64,000 bases of DNA from an uncultured Winogradskyella sp. (GTDB lineage Bacteria > Bacteroidota > Bacteroidia > Flavobacteriales > Flavobacteriaceae): contig NZ_CANMIW010000001.1 of assembly GCF_947498005.1 (NCBI RefSeq), positions 310,001 to 374,000 of the forward strand, given 5' to 3'. Positions 10,270 to 19,385 of this stretch are shown piece by piece. Positions within the stretch are counted from its first letter, which is position 1. Every line of letters starts with the position of its first letter. A program made the position numbers and the translations under genes. The notes under the pieces were generated by a model. The model did no database searches and was not told where the DNA came from. It saw only the letters and a list, made by a program, of their open reading frames with translations.

Positions 10270-10285
10270 TACGTATTAATACTGA
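10270..10285. promoter_or_regulatory. Candidate nitrate-regulon operator, copy 3
   Basis: TACGTATTAATACTGA with the perfect core GTATTAATAC at 10273-10282, about 75 bp before the FNR-like regulator start. This suggests feedback or cross-control of that regulator. Confidence 0.55.
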
Positions 10286-10360
10286 ATTGTTAGAAAATAA
10301 GCATTTAGTATTCTTGCAAACGTCCATAAAAACGCGAGTTTTAAATTTGTTGAATTAATT

Positions 10361-11077
10361 ATGGCTGTACCAGCAATACATTGTAAAACTTGTGCTAATC
10401 AAAATTGTTTGATTAAGAAAAATATCGAATTAGATTCAATTCAAGAATTTATGGAAGATAGAAGCACTATTGTTTGTAAAAGTGGTCAGCAATTTGTTAT
10501 GGAAGGCGCTCCAACAAATGGTTTATTCTTTATGAATAAAGGGAAGGCTAAAGTGTTAAAAACAGGAATTTACGGAAAAGAGCAGATTCTTCGTTTTGTA
10601 ACTAATGGAGAGATAATTGGGCATCGTGGATTTGGTATTCGTGAAAAGTATTCTATTGGAGCTGTCGCCTTAGAAGATTCTATACTATGTAATTTTACCG
10701 ATAAAACATTAAAGCTGATGCTTAAAAAGATCCCTGAATTAACCTATGATCTTATGTTGTTTTATGCCTATGAATTGAATAAGACGGAATCTAAAGTTAA
10801 AGCCATTGCACAAATGACAGTTAGAGAAAAAGTTATTGATGCGTTATTATATATAAATAGAAAATTTGGCACAAATCATAAAGGTTTACTAGATTTAAAA
10901 CTAAGCAGAAAAGAAATCGCGGGTTTTGCTGGTACAACAGATGAGCAGGTTACTAGAACCATATCTGCACTTAAGAAAGAAAATTTAATCTTTGCAATTG
11001 GCAAACGTATTGGTATAGTAGACGTAGAGCAGCTTAGAAATGAAATCTCTGAACACAATTATTTTTTAAATAGTTAA
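10361..11077 (+). CDS. Crp/Fnr-family regulator with FNR-type cysteines
   Basis: A 238-aa transcription regulator. The N-terminus carries C8-x2-C11-x4-C16 and a further cysteine, C110, in DSILCNFTDKTL. This matches the arrangement of the four [4Fe-4S] ligands in FNR, though with one residue less in the second spacing. The cyclic-nucleotide-binding-like fold covers about 30-140, a long dimerisation helix follows, and a winged HTH has the recognition segment TTDEQVTRTISAL with the E..(S/T)R pattern typical of FNR. It is transcribed away from nirB, towards the nrt operon. An oxygen or nitric-oxide sensing role is inferred from the cysteines. Family members in Bacteroidota often control nitrogen oxide metabolism. 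Confidence 0.85.
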   Translation: MAVPAIHCKTCANQNCLIKKNIELDSIQEFMEDRSTIVCKSGQQFVMEGAPTNGLFFMNKGKAKVLKTGIYGKEQILRFVTNGEIIGHRGFGIREKYSIGAVALEDSILCNFTDKTLKLMLKKIPELTYDLMLFYAYELNKTESKVKAIAQMTVREKVIDALLYINRKFGTNHKGLLDLKLSRKEIAGFAGTTDEQVTRTISALKKENLIFAIGKRIGIVDVEQLRNEISEHNYFLNS

Positions 11078-11429
11078 CATCAAATAACTACAATCCACTC
11101 TATATTTTGGTAAATACTAAGTAATTAAAATCTAACGTTATGTTGGTATTTGATTTAGTATTTAGCTCAAATTCTTCGAAATTAATTAATGGTCAACGCC
11201 AAAACTTCATATTTAAATACAATAATTATAACTTTTACTTAGATAAATAAGCTTAATCTTTATAGTTAATACTTAGGTAATTAATTTTATCTAAGTATTT
11301 TTTTTGATTTATAATGATTTGTAGTTGTGTTGTTTATAATAATAATATGTAAAACTACAGTTTTTGATTTGTTTTAAGGTGGTGCGTGAGCTACGGAAAA
11401 AACGTTTTTATACTAGTGTTTTGCATGTG

Positions 11430-11456
11430 TTGTTTAAAAGTTCGCTTCTATATTTG
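11430..11456 (+). promoter_or_regulatory. Promoter of the nrt operon
   Basis: A Bacteroidota-type -7 element TATATTTG at 11449-11456, with TTG at 11430-11432 as the -33 element after a 16-bp spacer (slightly short). The predicted transcription start falls next to the palindrome at 11464-11479. Confidence 0.55.
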
Positions 11457-11463
11457 TCTCATA

Positions 11464-11479
11464 TAAGTATTAATACTTA
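11464..11479. promoter_or_regulatory. Candidate nitrate-regulon operator, copy 4 (perfect palindrome)
   Basis: TAAGTATTAATACTTA, a perfect 16-bp palindrome. It lies just downstream of the -7 element and so overlaps the predicted transcription start, a position more typical of repression than activation. The start codon of the nrtA-like gene is 26 bp further on. Confidence 0.6.
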
Positions 11480-11504
11480 GATTAACTACAAAATCAACAT
11501 AGAT

Positions 11505-12896
11505 ATGAAGACATTATTATCAAAATCTACATTTATTTTATCACTAGCAGTTTTATTATTTGCTTGTGGCGAAAGTGAAAAAAAAGAAACTGTAGAAAAA
11601 GAAATTGCTGAGGTTTCAACAACAAAAACTTTAGAAATTGAAAAGCCACAATTAACCTTTGGTTTTATTAAACTAACAGATATGGCACCATTAGCAATCG
11701 CTAAGGAAAAAGGCTTTTTTGAAGATGAAGGTTTATTTGTTTCAGTTGAAGCGCAGTCTAATTGGAAAAACGTTTTAGATCGTGTTATCGATGGTCAATT
11801 AGATGGGTCACATATGTTAGCGGGTCAACCTATTGCTGCAGGAGCAGGTTTTGGTCGTCAAGCTAAATTGGTTACTGCTTTTTCAATGGATTTAAACGGA
11901 AATGGTATCACAGTGTCAAATGATGTTTGGTCTAAAATGAAGCCAAATGTTCCTAAAGATTCAGAAGGTAAACCAATTCATCCGATTAATGCAGAAGCGT
12001 TAAAGCCTGTTATTGATCAATATAAAACAGATGGTAAAGCATTTAAAATGGGTATGGTATTTCCTGTATCTACACACAATTATGAAATTAGATATTGGTT
12101 AGCTGCAGCTGGTATTCATCCAGGAATGTATACTGCTGATAACGTGCAAGGACAAATTGATGCAGAAGTTTTATTATCTGTAACGCCTCCACCACAAATG
12201 CCAGCAACGTTAGAGGCAGGTACTATTTTTGGATATTGTGTAGGTGAGCCATGGAATCAGCAGGCCGTTTTCAAAGGAATTGGCGTGCCTGTAGTAACGA
12301 ATTACGATATCTGGAAAAATAACCCAGAGAAAGTATTTGTTATGACAGAGAAGTTTGTTGAAGAAAATCCAAATACGGCTATAGCTGTTACAAAAGCATT
12401 AATAAGAGCAGGAAAATGGTTAGATGAGCCAAGTAATAGAGCAGAGGCGGTAAAGATTTTATCTATGTCTCAATACGTGGGTGCTGATGAAGCTGTCTTA
12501 GCGAATTCAATGACTGGTACTTTTGAATTTGAAAAAGGTGACAAAAGAGAGATGCCAGATTTTAATGTATTCTATAAGTATAATGCAACCTACCCTTTCT
12601 ATTCAGATGGTATCTGGTTCTTAACTCAAATGAGAAGATGGGGACAAATTCCTGAAGCAAAGTCTGCAGATTGGTATGCTAGTACAATTAAAGATATATA
12701 CAGACCAGATATCTGGAAAAAAGCAGCAACACTTTTAGTAGAAGAAGGAAACATACCAGCAACAGATATACCAGCAACAGACGGTTATAAGCCAGCTACA
12801 ACAGATTTTATTGATGGTACTATGTATGATGCTAAAGACCCTATTTCGTATATCAATAGCTTTAAAATTGGAAACAAGGATAAGGCAGCACAATAA
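11505..12896 (+). CDS. nrtA: NrtA/CmpA-type ABC substrate-binding lipoprotein
   Basis: Extracytoplasmic binding protein for nitrate or nitrite uptake, 463 aa. The signal peptide ends in the lipobox LLFAC with lipidation Cys at about residue 21, followed by an acidic linker. The mature part has the NrtA/CmpA fold: [21 protein letters not shown] at the start, [18 protein letters not shown] and [14 protein letters not shown] in the ligand-binding region. The C-terminal region has a tandem 15-bp duplication (12753-12782) giving [10 protein letters not shown]. It is the first gene of a four-gene importer unit. Substrate specificity is inferred from location next to nitrate and nitrite reductase genes; bicarbonate or cyanate binders share the fold. 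Confidence 0.9.
   Translation: MKTLLSKSTFILSLAVLLFACGESEKKETVEKEIAEVSTTKTLEIEKPQLTFGFIKLTDMAPLAIAKEKGFFEDEGLFVSVEAQSNWKNVLDRVIDGQLDGSHMLAGQPIAAGAGFGRQAKLVTAFSMDLNGNGITVSNDVWSKMKPNVPKDSEGKPIHPINAEALKPVIDQYKTDGKAFKMGMVFPVSTHNYEIRYWLAAAGIHPGMYTADNVQGQIDAEVLLSVTPPPQMPATLEAGTIFGYCVGEPWNQQAVFKGIGVPVVTNYDIWKNNPEKVFVMTEKFVEENPNTAIAVTKALIRAGKWLDEPSNRAEAVKILSMSQYVGADEAVLANSMTGTFEFEKGDKREMPDFNVFYKYNATYPFYSDGIWFLTQMRRWGQIPEAKSADWYASTIKDIYRPDIWKKAATLLVEEGNIPATDIPATDGYKPATTDFIDGTMYDAKDPISYINSFKIGNKDKAAQ
12753..12782 (+). repeat. Tandem 15-bp duplication inside the nrtA-like gene
   Basis: ATACCAGCAACAGAT is followed directly by ATACCAGCAACAGAC. It keeps the frame and adds five residues (IPATD twice). Confidence 0.9.
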
Positions 12897-12926
12897 TTAA
12901 GATAAGTATTTTTTAAATAATAAATT

Positions 12927-14033
12927 ATGAAGCAAAGTTTAACATTAGGAAAGGTTACTAAATTTATAGGATTAGGCTTTTTAAGCACTATTAAAGATTT
13001 ATTTACAGGTAACATAGATAAGGAAGACTTTAAAACCTTACTACGTAAAACTATTGTGCCACTTGCCTCTATTTTATTATTTATTGGGCTTTGGCATATG
13101 GGAGCAAAGGCGCTCTATAATAAAGAAGCAGATTTTAAAATTGAAAAAGCTTTAACAGATCAAGGTCAAGCTGCAGCAGATGCTATGGAGGCTTGTATAG
13201 CTTCGGGAGATGTAAGTTGTAAGCCAAATACTTTGCCTTCACCATCTCAAGTATGGGATTCTTATAAGTCTCTTTTAAGGGATCACAATATTATAGCTGC
13301 AGATAAAGCTGCTTTCAAAGAAAAGACAGCCGCTTTAAATGAAAAACGTGTGGCAGATGGATTAGATGAAATTACTTATACAGGAAGACCTTCTTTTGTG
13401 GATCAAATATTTAGAAGTTTAAAAACAGTTTTTGCTGGCTTTTTATTGGCTTTATTAATAGCAGTTCCGTTAGGAATTTTTATAGGATTAAGTCCTACTT
13501 TAAAAAGTGCGTTTAACTGGTTTATTCAAATTTTTAAACCTGTATCTCCAGTAGTATGGTATTTACTTGTATTTATGATTGTAAAAACATTGTTAATAGA
13601 TTCTAACGAAGATAGTTCTTTTACGATCTCATTCATTAGTGTTGGGTTGTGTTCAATGTGGGCAACTTTAGTTAATACGGCAATGGGAGTTTCTTCTGTA
13701 GATAAAGATTATATCAATGTTGCTAAAGTATTGAAATTGGGATCTTTTCAAAAAATTTTCAAAGTTGTATTGCCTTCATCATTACCTCTAATTTTTACAG
13801 GGTTAAAAATAACGTTGTCTGTAGCTTGGATGGTATTAATTGCTATTGAGCTGTTGGCCCAAAGTCCTGGTTTAGGATTATTTGTTTGGGAAGAATTTCA
13901 GAATGGAGCAAATGACTCTAATGCAAAAATAATTGTTGCGATGTTTGTTATTGGGATAATTGGCTTCCTATTAGATCGATTGATGTTAACCATACAAAAT
14001 TGGGTGTCTTTTGATAAAACAGATGCGATTTAA
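12927..14033 (+). CDS. nrtB: NrtB-type ABC permease with large extracytoplasmic insert
   Basis: Inner-membrane permease of the nitrate importer, 368 aa. A first membrane helix lies near 38-58. It is followed by a roughly 100-residue hydrophilic insert with two cysteines (EACIASGDVSC) before the remaining BPD_transp_1 core, which starts near 165. The coupling-loop region is visible in FQKIFKVVLPSSLPLIFTG. It starts 30 bp after the binding-protein gene and precedes two ATPase genes. The insert is longer than in cyanobacterial NrtB; similar inserts occur in bacteroidotal homologues. Confidence 0.9.
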   Translation: MKQSLTLGKVTKFIGLGFLSTIKDLFTGNIDKEDFKTLLRKTIVPLASILLFIGLWHMGAKALYNKEADFKIEKALTDQGQAAADAMEACIASGDVSCKPNTLPSPSQVWDSYKSLLRDHNIIAADKAAFKEKTAALNEKRVADGLDEITYTGRPSFVDQIFRSLKTVFAGFLLALLIAVPLGIFIGLSPTLKSAFNWFIQIFKPVSPVVWYLLVFMIVKTLLIDSNEDSSFTISFISVGLCSMWATLVNTAMGVSSVDKDYINVAKVLKLGSFQKIFKVVLPSSLPLIFTGLKITLSVAWMVLIAIELLAQSPGLGLFVWEEFQNGANDSNAKIIVAMFVIGIIGFLLDRLMLTIQNWVSFDKTDAI

Positions 14034-14109
14034 TAATATGGAATTGTTTGAATAGTTAATCGTGAAATTGGTTTAACTAATAACAAATCAACCATTAAAC
14101 AGAATTAAA

Positions 14110-14970
14110 ATGGCGTACTTAGAATTAAATAATATATATAAAACATACGGTCAAGGTGATACCGAAGCCGAAGTCTTATCTAATATAAATTTATCCATAG
14201 AGGAAGGGGAATTTGTTGCCATTGTTGGCTTTACAGGAAGTGGGAAAACAACCTTAGTAAACCTTATAAATGGATTAATAGAACCAACAAAAGGCGAGGT
14301 GCTCTTTAAAGGAGAGCCAGTTTCTGGAACAAGTCATGAGCGAGGTGTTATTTTTCAAAATTACTCGTTGTTGCCTTGGTTAACCGTTGGTCAAAATGTT
14401 TATATGGCAGTAAAGGAAGCTTTTCCTAAAAAGAGCAAAAAAGAATTGCAAGAGATTGTGGCTGATTATGTAGAAATGGTTAGTCTAACACCAGCAATTA
14501 ATAAACGCCCAAAGGAATTATCTGGTGGTATGCGTCAGCGTGTTGCGGTTGCGAGAGCATTAGCAATGAAACCAGAAATGATTATTATGGACGAACCTTT
14601 AGGAGCATTAGATGCTTTGACAAGAGGTAATTTGCAAGATGAAATTTTAAATATTTGGGGAAAAGAAAAACGAACAGCTTTGTTAATTACTAATGATGTA
14701 GATGAAGGCATTTACATGGCAGACCGCATAATTCCATTACGTCCAGGACCAAATGCAACTTTAGGACCAGAATTTAAAATCGATATCGAGCGTCCACGAG
14801 ATAAAACGGAATTGAATGATAATGCAAACTTCAAGAAAACTCGTAATGCAATCATTGAATATTTAATGGATATTGGTGAGGAAAGAAAATCAGATTCTAT
14901 TGAAGAAATAATACTACCGGATTTAAGCCCAAAAGATTTTGTTAATCAGTTTAAATATAAAATATTATGA
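14110..14970 (+). CDS. nrtC: Nitrate ABC transporter ATPase 1 (NrtC/D type), degenerate H-loop
   Basis: Cytoplasmic ATPase subunit of the importer, 286 aa. The Walker A motif is GFTGSGKTT, the signature is LSGGMRQRV, and Walker B is [13 protein letters not shown]. The H-loop reads [10 protein letters not shown]: the usual His is replaced by Asn. The C-terminal extension (about 230-286) lacks the binding-protein-like domain of cyanobacterial NrtC. Its end overlaps the next gene by 4 bp, indicating translational coupling. Confidence 0.88.
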   Translation: MAYLELNNIYKTYGQGDTEAEVLSNINLSIEEGEFVAIVGFTGSGKTTLVNLINGLIEPTKGEVLFKGEPVSGTSHERGVIFQNYSLLPWLTVGQNVYMAVKEAFPKKSKKELQEIVADYVEMVSLTPAINKRPKELSGGMRQRVAVARALAMKPEMIIMDEPLGALDALTRGNLQDEILNIWGKEKRTALLITNDVDEGIYMADRIIPLRPGPNATLGPEFKIDIERPRDKTELNDNANFKKTRNAIIEYLMDIGEERKSDSIEEIILPDLSPKDFVNQFKYKIL

Positions 14971-15797
14971 GTACTATAATTGAACAAAACCAGTCTAATA
15001 TTATTACTGATAATGGTCTTTTTCCTTCTAATGAAGTGATGCTAGATCTAAAAAACCTCAAGAAAGTTTATCCAACTCCAAAAGGGGATTATGTTGTTCT
15101 TGAAGATTTAAATCTTCAAATTAGAAAAGAAGAGTTTGTTACTATTATTGGCCATTCAGGTTGTGGTAAAACAACTATGCTTTCAATGATAGCCGGCTTA
15201 AATCCTATTTCGGGAGGTCGTATTTCAGTTTTAGGAAAACAGATTAAAGGACCAGGACCAGATAGAGGTGTTATTTTTCAGGCACCAAGTTTAATGCCTT
15301 GGATGACGGCTTTACAAAATGTGTTATTAGGAGTGAATCAGGTTTTTCCTCATGCTACAAAAGCACAACGAAATGATATAGCTAAATATTATTTACAGAA
15401 GGTAGGACTAGAAGATGCCTTTAATAAAAGAGCTTCAGATCTATCACAAGGTATGCAACAACGTGTTGGCATTGCAAGAGCATTCGCCATAAAACCTAAA
15501 GTACTGCTATTAGATGAGCCTTTTGGGATGTTAGATTCTTTAACGCGAGGAGAGCTTCAAGATATTCTGATTGAAATTTGGAACAAGGAAAAAATTACAG
15601 CTGTTATGATTACGCACGATGTTGATGAAGCAATTTTCCTAGCAGACAGAGTGGTTATGATGACAAGTGGACCTAAAGCAAAAATTGGAGATATATTAGA
15701 TATAGAATTTGAAAGACCTAGAACTCGAAAATCAGTCTTAGAGCACGACGATTACTACAAATACAGAAAACACTTAATAGACTTCTTAGAGCACTAA
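14967..15797 (+). CDS. nrtD: Nitrate ABC transporter ATPase 2 (NrtD type), altered signature motif
   Basis: Second ATPase of the importer, 276 aa. Walker A is GHSGCGKTT, Walker B is [12 protein letters not shown], and the H-loop MITHDVDEA is intact. The signature reads LSQGMQQRV, with Gln in place of the first Gly. In a heterodimer, this signature would pair with the Walker A/H-loop of the other ATPase, which has lost its His, so both changes fall in the same composite site. It overlaps its neighbour by 4 bp. Confidence 0.88.
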   Translation: MSTIIEQNQSNIITDNGLFPSNEVMLDLKNLKKVYPTPKGDYVVLEDLNLQIRKEEFVTIIGHSGCGKTTMLSMIAGLNPISGGRISVLGKQIKGPGPDRGVIFQAPSLMPWMTALQNVLLGVNQVFPHATKAQRNDIAKYYLQKVGLEDAFNKRASDLSQGMQQRVGIARAFAIKPKVLLLDEPFGMLDSLTRGELQDILIEIWNKEKITAVMITHDVDEAIFLADRVVMMTSGPKAKIGDILDIEFERPRTRKSVLEHDDYYKYRKHLIDFLEH

Positions 15798-15944
15798 TAA
15801 GTAAATAACAAAACATTTAATCAGCATTAAATAGGCTATTGAAAAAGAGGATTTTTCAGCAGTACAGGGCGACTACAACCTTAAAACAACCAAAAAATGA
15901 TACCTAAAAACTCAAAAAATAATTCAAACTTAAAAACAAGAATC

Positions 15945-17213
15945 ATGAAAAAACAATATGCCTTATTAGCCTTTGTAGCATTATTCATACAATTTGCTCA
16001 GGCGCAATTTAGTTTAGATGGTCAGTTTAGACCTCGTACAGAATATAGAAACGGATTTGGAAGTTTAATTGCTGATGATGCAGATGCGGGATTCGGAATT
16101 TCAACTCGAGTAAGATTAAATGCGGGCTTTAAAACAGACGCTTATAAGTTTTATTTAAGTTTACAAGACGTGATGGTTTGGGGAGAAAACAGACAGCTTT
16201 TACCATATGATCAAAATAATTCTTTTGCAATATTTGAAGCATGGGCAGATATTAAATTAGGTGAAGGCTTCTCAACTAAAATTGGTCGTCAAGCCTTGTC
16301 TTATGATGATCAACGCATTTTAGGTGGATTAGATTGGGCACAACAAGGAAGAAACCATGATGCAGCTTTACTCAAGTATACTAAAGATAGCTTTAAATTA
16401 GATTTTGCTTTAGCTTTCAACCAAGACTATAGTAACCCAACAGGTTTTGTTTCTGCAGGAACATCTTACGATACTACTGGTTTTTTCTCGTATAAAACCA
16501 TGCAAATGCTACATTTAAGTAAAAAATGGTCTAAATTTTCTGGAAGTTTATTGTTAATGAATAATGGTTTTCAAGAATATGAAGACGACGGAACAACCGC
16601 AGATGGAACAAGTAGTTTACAGACGATTGGTACACATTTAAAGTATAATTCAGGGAAATTAGGTGTGGCAGCTAATGCTTACTTACAGGCAGGTCAAAGA
16701 CAAGGTGAAGTAGATATTAAAGGTGCTCATTTACTGAGTTTAGACTTAACTTATAAATCGTCAGACAAAGTGACTTTTGGAGCTGGTGTTGAGGTTATTA
16801 GTGGGAATGATGGCGATGCGGGTGAAACAGGAGCGTTCTTTCCTTTATACGGAACAAACCACAAGTTTAATGGATTTATGGATTATTTCTACGTAGGTAA
16901 TCATGCAAATTCAATTGGTTTAGTAGATATACATGCGAGTGCAAATTTTAAATTAGGTGAAAAATCTAGTTTATTAGTGAAAGCTTTAAATTTTAGTGGC
17001 GAACAAGAGTTGGCAAGTGGAGAAAAATCTTTAGGTACAGAAGTAGATTTGGTATTTAAGCAAAAATTTAAAGGATATGCATTGGTATTGGGATATTCTC
17101 AAATGTTTGCTAGTGATGGAATGTATGATTTAAAAGGAGTAACTGAAGATGCCGCAGCAGGAAGTCAAAATTGGGCTTGGGCAATGCTGGTTATTAAGCC
17201 TAAGTTTCTTTAA
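15945..17213 (+). CDS. Alginate-export-type outer-membrane beta-barrel protein
   Basis: Probable outer-membrane channel, about 422 aa from the start I prefer. This start (ATG 15945, MKKQYALLAFVALF) gives a clean signal peptide ending AQAQF. An earlier in-frame ATG at 15897 would add 16 hydrophilic residues before it. The mature protein has many alternating beta strands, aromatic residues and FRPRTEYRNGFG at the start, as in the alginate export (AlgE-like) porin family. Placement directly after the nitrate importer genes suggests passage of nitrate or nitrite across the outer membrane rather than alginate export; this is inferred from context. Confidence 0.8.
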   Translation: MKKQYALLAFVALFIQFAQAQFSLDGQFRPRTEYRNGFGSLIADDADAGFGISTRVRLNAGFKTDAYKFYLSLQDVMVWGENRQLLPYDQNNSFAIFEAWADIKLGEGFSTKIGRQALSYDDQRILGGLDWAQQGRNHDAALLKYTKDSFKLDFALAFNQDYSNPTGFVSAGTSYDTTGFFSYKTMQMLHLSKKWSKFSGSLLLMNNGFQEYEDDGTTADGTSSLQTIGTHLKYNSGKLGVAANAYLQAGQRQGEVDIKGAHLLSLDLTYKSSDKVTFGAGVEVISGNDGDAGETGAFFPLYGTNHKFNGFMDYFYVGNHANSIGLVDIHASANFKLGEKSSLLVKALNFSGEQELASGEKSLGTEVDLVFKQKFKGYALVLGYSQMFASDGMYDLKGVTEDAAAGSQNWAWAMLVIKPKFL

Positions 17214-17421
17214 TCGATAATTTTTGGATACTGATTTATTTCTGAATTTAGAACTAGTTTTAACTATGTAATAGTTCTTAGTGTTGTTAAAATGGAGTTT
17301 TGAATTTAAGCCAAGAATTAAGTTAAACCTTTTGAGAAATCAAGAGGTTTTCTTAATTTACAGTTATTGCTAATGTAACGATTACTGCAAAGTATCGACA
17401 TATTAAGGTAAACGTAAAATA

Positions 17422-18264
17422 ATGGATATAGTCCCAAATACAATTTCGTCAGAAGACAATGACGCTTTAATAAAAGCGAAAATGAGTATGCACAACTTAA
17501 GTTGGGCGATTAGAAATGTAAATAAGGTTGGTAATACCGTTGAAACAGGAATAAAGTTTGTGCCAGAAAAAATTTTATTAAAAGTTCAAAAAATTACGGA
17601 ATCTGTATTATTGAAAATAGTGAAAGCTAATTTGCTTACAATACAGAAAAACAAAACGTTTAAAAAGCCATCTAAAAACACCTATAAAGGTATTGTTACC
17701 AGTACGGGAGCTATAAGTGGTTTTTTTGGTTCATCTACTGGTTTTGGTACTGCTATATTTGCTTCAGAGGTAACTTTAACAACTAAGTTTTTAATGCGAA
17801 GTATAATGGATATTGCGCGTAGTGAAGGAGAGGATATTTATACGCTAGAAGGACAAATGGCTTGTTTGCAAGTCTTTGCCTTAGGTGGTGGTTCTAAAAA
17901 TGATGATGATTTAGAGGCAAGTTATTATACGACTAGATTAGCTTTAAATTCTACCATAAATAATGTTTCTGCTTCAGGTATTAAAATCACACTAGATAGT
18001 TTAGCAAAAGGCGCTGGCATTTTAGGGTCAAATGCTATAGGGAACTTTTTATCTAGTATTGCCACGCGTCTTAGTTTACTTATAAGTGAAAAGTTTTTAG
18101 CGCAAGCTGTTCCTGTTATTGGAGCCATAGGTGGAGGCGGATTGAATTATGTATTTGTGGATCATTTTCAGAACATGGCAACTGCTCACTTTACCATAAG
18201 ACGTTTAGAAAGAAAATATGGCGAAGCAAAAATTAAGGAAGTGTTTCAAGATATTAAAATTTAA
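17422..18264 (+). CDS. EcsC family protein
   Basis: A 280-aa protein of the EcsC family, recognised from STGFGTAIFASEVTLTTKFLMRSIMDIARSEGEDIYT and LEGQMACLQVFALGG. It has hydrophobic glycine-rich helices near 95-115 and 215-240 and probably associates with the membrane. The family is named after a Bacillus gene next to an ABC transporter; its function is unknown. It stands alone, about 200 bp after the nitrate cluster, and I see no link to it. Confidence 0.8.
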   Translation: MDIVPNTISSEDNDALIKAKMSMHNLSWAIRNVNKVGNTVETGIKFVPEKILLKVQKITESVLLKIVKANLLTIQKNKTFKKPSKNTYKGIVTSTGAISGFFGSSTGFGTAIFASEVTLTTKFLMRSIMDIARSEGEDIYTLEGQMACLQVFALGGGSKNDDDLEASYYTTRLALNSTINNVSASGIKITLDSLAKGAGILGSNAIGNFLSSIATRLSLLISEKFLAQAVPVIGAIGGGGLNYVFVDHFQNMATAHFTIRRLERKYGEAKIKEVFQDIKI

Positions 18265-18597
18265 AATATTAATTTTCAAACAATTAAATATTTTTTTGTT
18301 CTTACCTATAATAAATATTTTGAATTTGTGTTTAAGTATTGATTAAACATGAAGTTTCTTTAAATTTGAAATTATAAGCGTAGAAATTATTGAAAAGTAA
18401 TTGCTATTAGTAGTGTTTTGGGTAAAAAATTAATATTATATTTGCGTGAAATACCACGGAAAATGTAAGTATCTTCCCTAAAACAGCTTCATTTTTTGGT
18501 ATTTCATCGAGAATAATTACCATTCAAAGATGTTTTTTAGTTAAATTAATTTTGTAAACTGAATAATTTTAATACTTTTACACCATTAAATAATAGA
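18265..18597 (+). ncRNA. Structured leader or small RNA before the PID-CTERM-like gene
   Basis: 333 bp without an ORF. A -7 element TATATTTG lies at 18437-18444. Right after it begins a 10-bp perfect inverted repeat, TGAAATACCA (18447-18456) with TGGTATTTCA (18497-18506), around a 40-nt loop. Transcription from this promoter would start within the first arm and leave roughly 150 nt before the next ATG, unusually long for this group. It could be a structured 5' leader, an independent small RNA or an operator pair. Confidence 0.45.
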
Positions 18598-18798
18598 ATG
18601 CAAAACAAAAATATGTTAGCCTCTGTCTTAGTTTTTTTTGTAGGTTTCGCATCTATGGCGCAAAGCACTGCACCACCACCACCTATTCCACCACCACCAC
18701 CAGGTTTACCTATTGATAATGGTATTATCGTTTTATTTGTTTTAGCTCTTGGTTTTGGTGCTTACAAAGCGTACACGGTATCTAAAAAAACAGCTTAG
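18598..18798 (+). CDS. Small exported proline-rich protein with a C-terminal PID-CTERM-like sorting tail
   Basis: A 66-aa protein: signal peptide (cleavage after SMAQ), a mature segment made almost only of proline (PPPPIPPPPPG), the motif LPIDNG, a hydrophobic helix of about 18 residues, and a short basic tail (KAYTVSKKTA). This matches the tripartite C-terminal sorting signals called PID-CTERM in Flavobacteriaceae. Nearly nothing remains as a mature domain. The handling protease is not in the window. The role is unknown. It is convergent with ribE, with the two 3' ends overlapping by 4 bp. Confidence 0.7.
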   Translation: MQNKNMLASVLVFFVGFASMAQSTAPPPPIPPPPPGLPIDNGIIVLFVLALGFGAYKAYTVSKKTA

Positions 18799-19385
18799 TT
18801 TCTTAGGTCGTTAAGTCGTTTTACGTATTTCCCAATAACATCAAATTCTAAGTTTACATTATTACCAATTTTTAAGGATTTAAAAGTGGTATGATTATAC
18901 GTGTAAGGAATAATAGCAACAGAAAACTGGTTGGTTTTAGAATTAACAACAGTTAAACTTACGCCATTTATAGTGATAGAACCTTTTTCTATAGTTATAT
19001 TATTAAGTGCTTGGTCGTATTCAAAAGTATATTCCCAACTTCCATCATTTTCATTAACACTTATACATTTGGCAGTTTGATCTACATGACCTTGAACAAT
19101 ATGGCCATCTAAGCGATCACCAAGCTTCATTGCACGTTCAAGATTAATATATTCGTCATTTTTTAAATGCCCTAAATTCGTTTTATCTAAAGTTTCCTTA
19201 ATTGCCGTAACCGTATATTGATCTCCATCAATTTTAACAACCGTTAAACAAACACCATTATGTGCTACGCTTTGATCTATTTTTAATTTACCAGTAATTG
19301 AGGATTGTACAGTGATATGAAGATTTCCACTGTCTTTCTTTAATGTTTTAATGATACCTAAATTTTCTATAATCCCTGTGAACAT
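18795..19385 (-). CDS. ribE: Riboflavin synthase alpha subunit
   Basis: Converts two molecules of 6,7-dimethyl-8-ribityllumazine to riboflavin, 196 aa. It has the duplicated lumazine-binding barrel: MFTGIIENLG at the start, NGVCLTVV in the first half and GSITINGVSLTVV in the second, and GDRLDGHIVQGHVD between. Length is normal for the family. A promoter -7 element (TAACTTTG on the minus strand, 19420-19427) lies about 35 bp before the start. I see no FMN riboswitch. Confidence 0.95.
   Translation of the reverse strand: MFTGIIENLGIIKTLKKDSGNLHITVQSSITGKLKIDQSVAHNGVCLTVVKIDGDQYTVTAIKETLDKTNLGHLKNDEYINLERAMKLGDRLDGHIVQGHVDQTAKCISVNENDGSWEYTFEYDQALNNITIEKGSITINGVSLTVVNSKTNQFSVAIIPYTYNHTTFKSLKIGNNVNLEFDVIGKYVKRLNDLRN

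Larger units (their letters stand above)
9798..10360. promoter_or_regulatory. Divergent control region between nirB and the FNR-like regulator gene
   Basis: 563 bp without a credible ORF. It is rich in TACGTA-containing elements: 9829-9844, around 9881-9889, around 10184-10197, and 10270-10285. Two belong to the 16-bp palindrome family shared with the other nitrate genes. The others are shorter ATACGTA or ATACTTA half-site-like sequences. The spacing suggests clustered binding of one regulator over both divergent promoters; this is inference. Confidence 0.55.
11078..11504. promoter_or_regulatory. Control region before the nrt operon
   Basis: 427 bp without an ORF. It contains TAAATACTAAGTAATT at 11111-11126 (close copy of the element before the response regulator). 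An inverted repeat pairs AATACTTAG (11268-11276) with CTAAGTATT (11291-11299) and is followed by eight T, so it could be a terminator for the upstream regulator gene or a paired binding site. The promoter and operator for nrtA lie at its right end. Confidence 0.55.

Noticed and set aside
11268..11305. Inverted repeat AATACTTAG/CTAAGTATT as a definite terminator
   Set aside because: It has a T run but an AT-only weak stem, and its arms match the regulatory element family, so an operator role is equally likely.
15897..15944. ATG 15897 as the start of the outer-membrane protein
   Set aside because: It would put 16 polar residues before the signal peptide; ATG 15945 gives a normal signal sequence.
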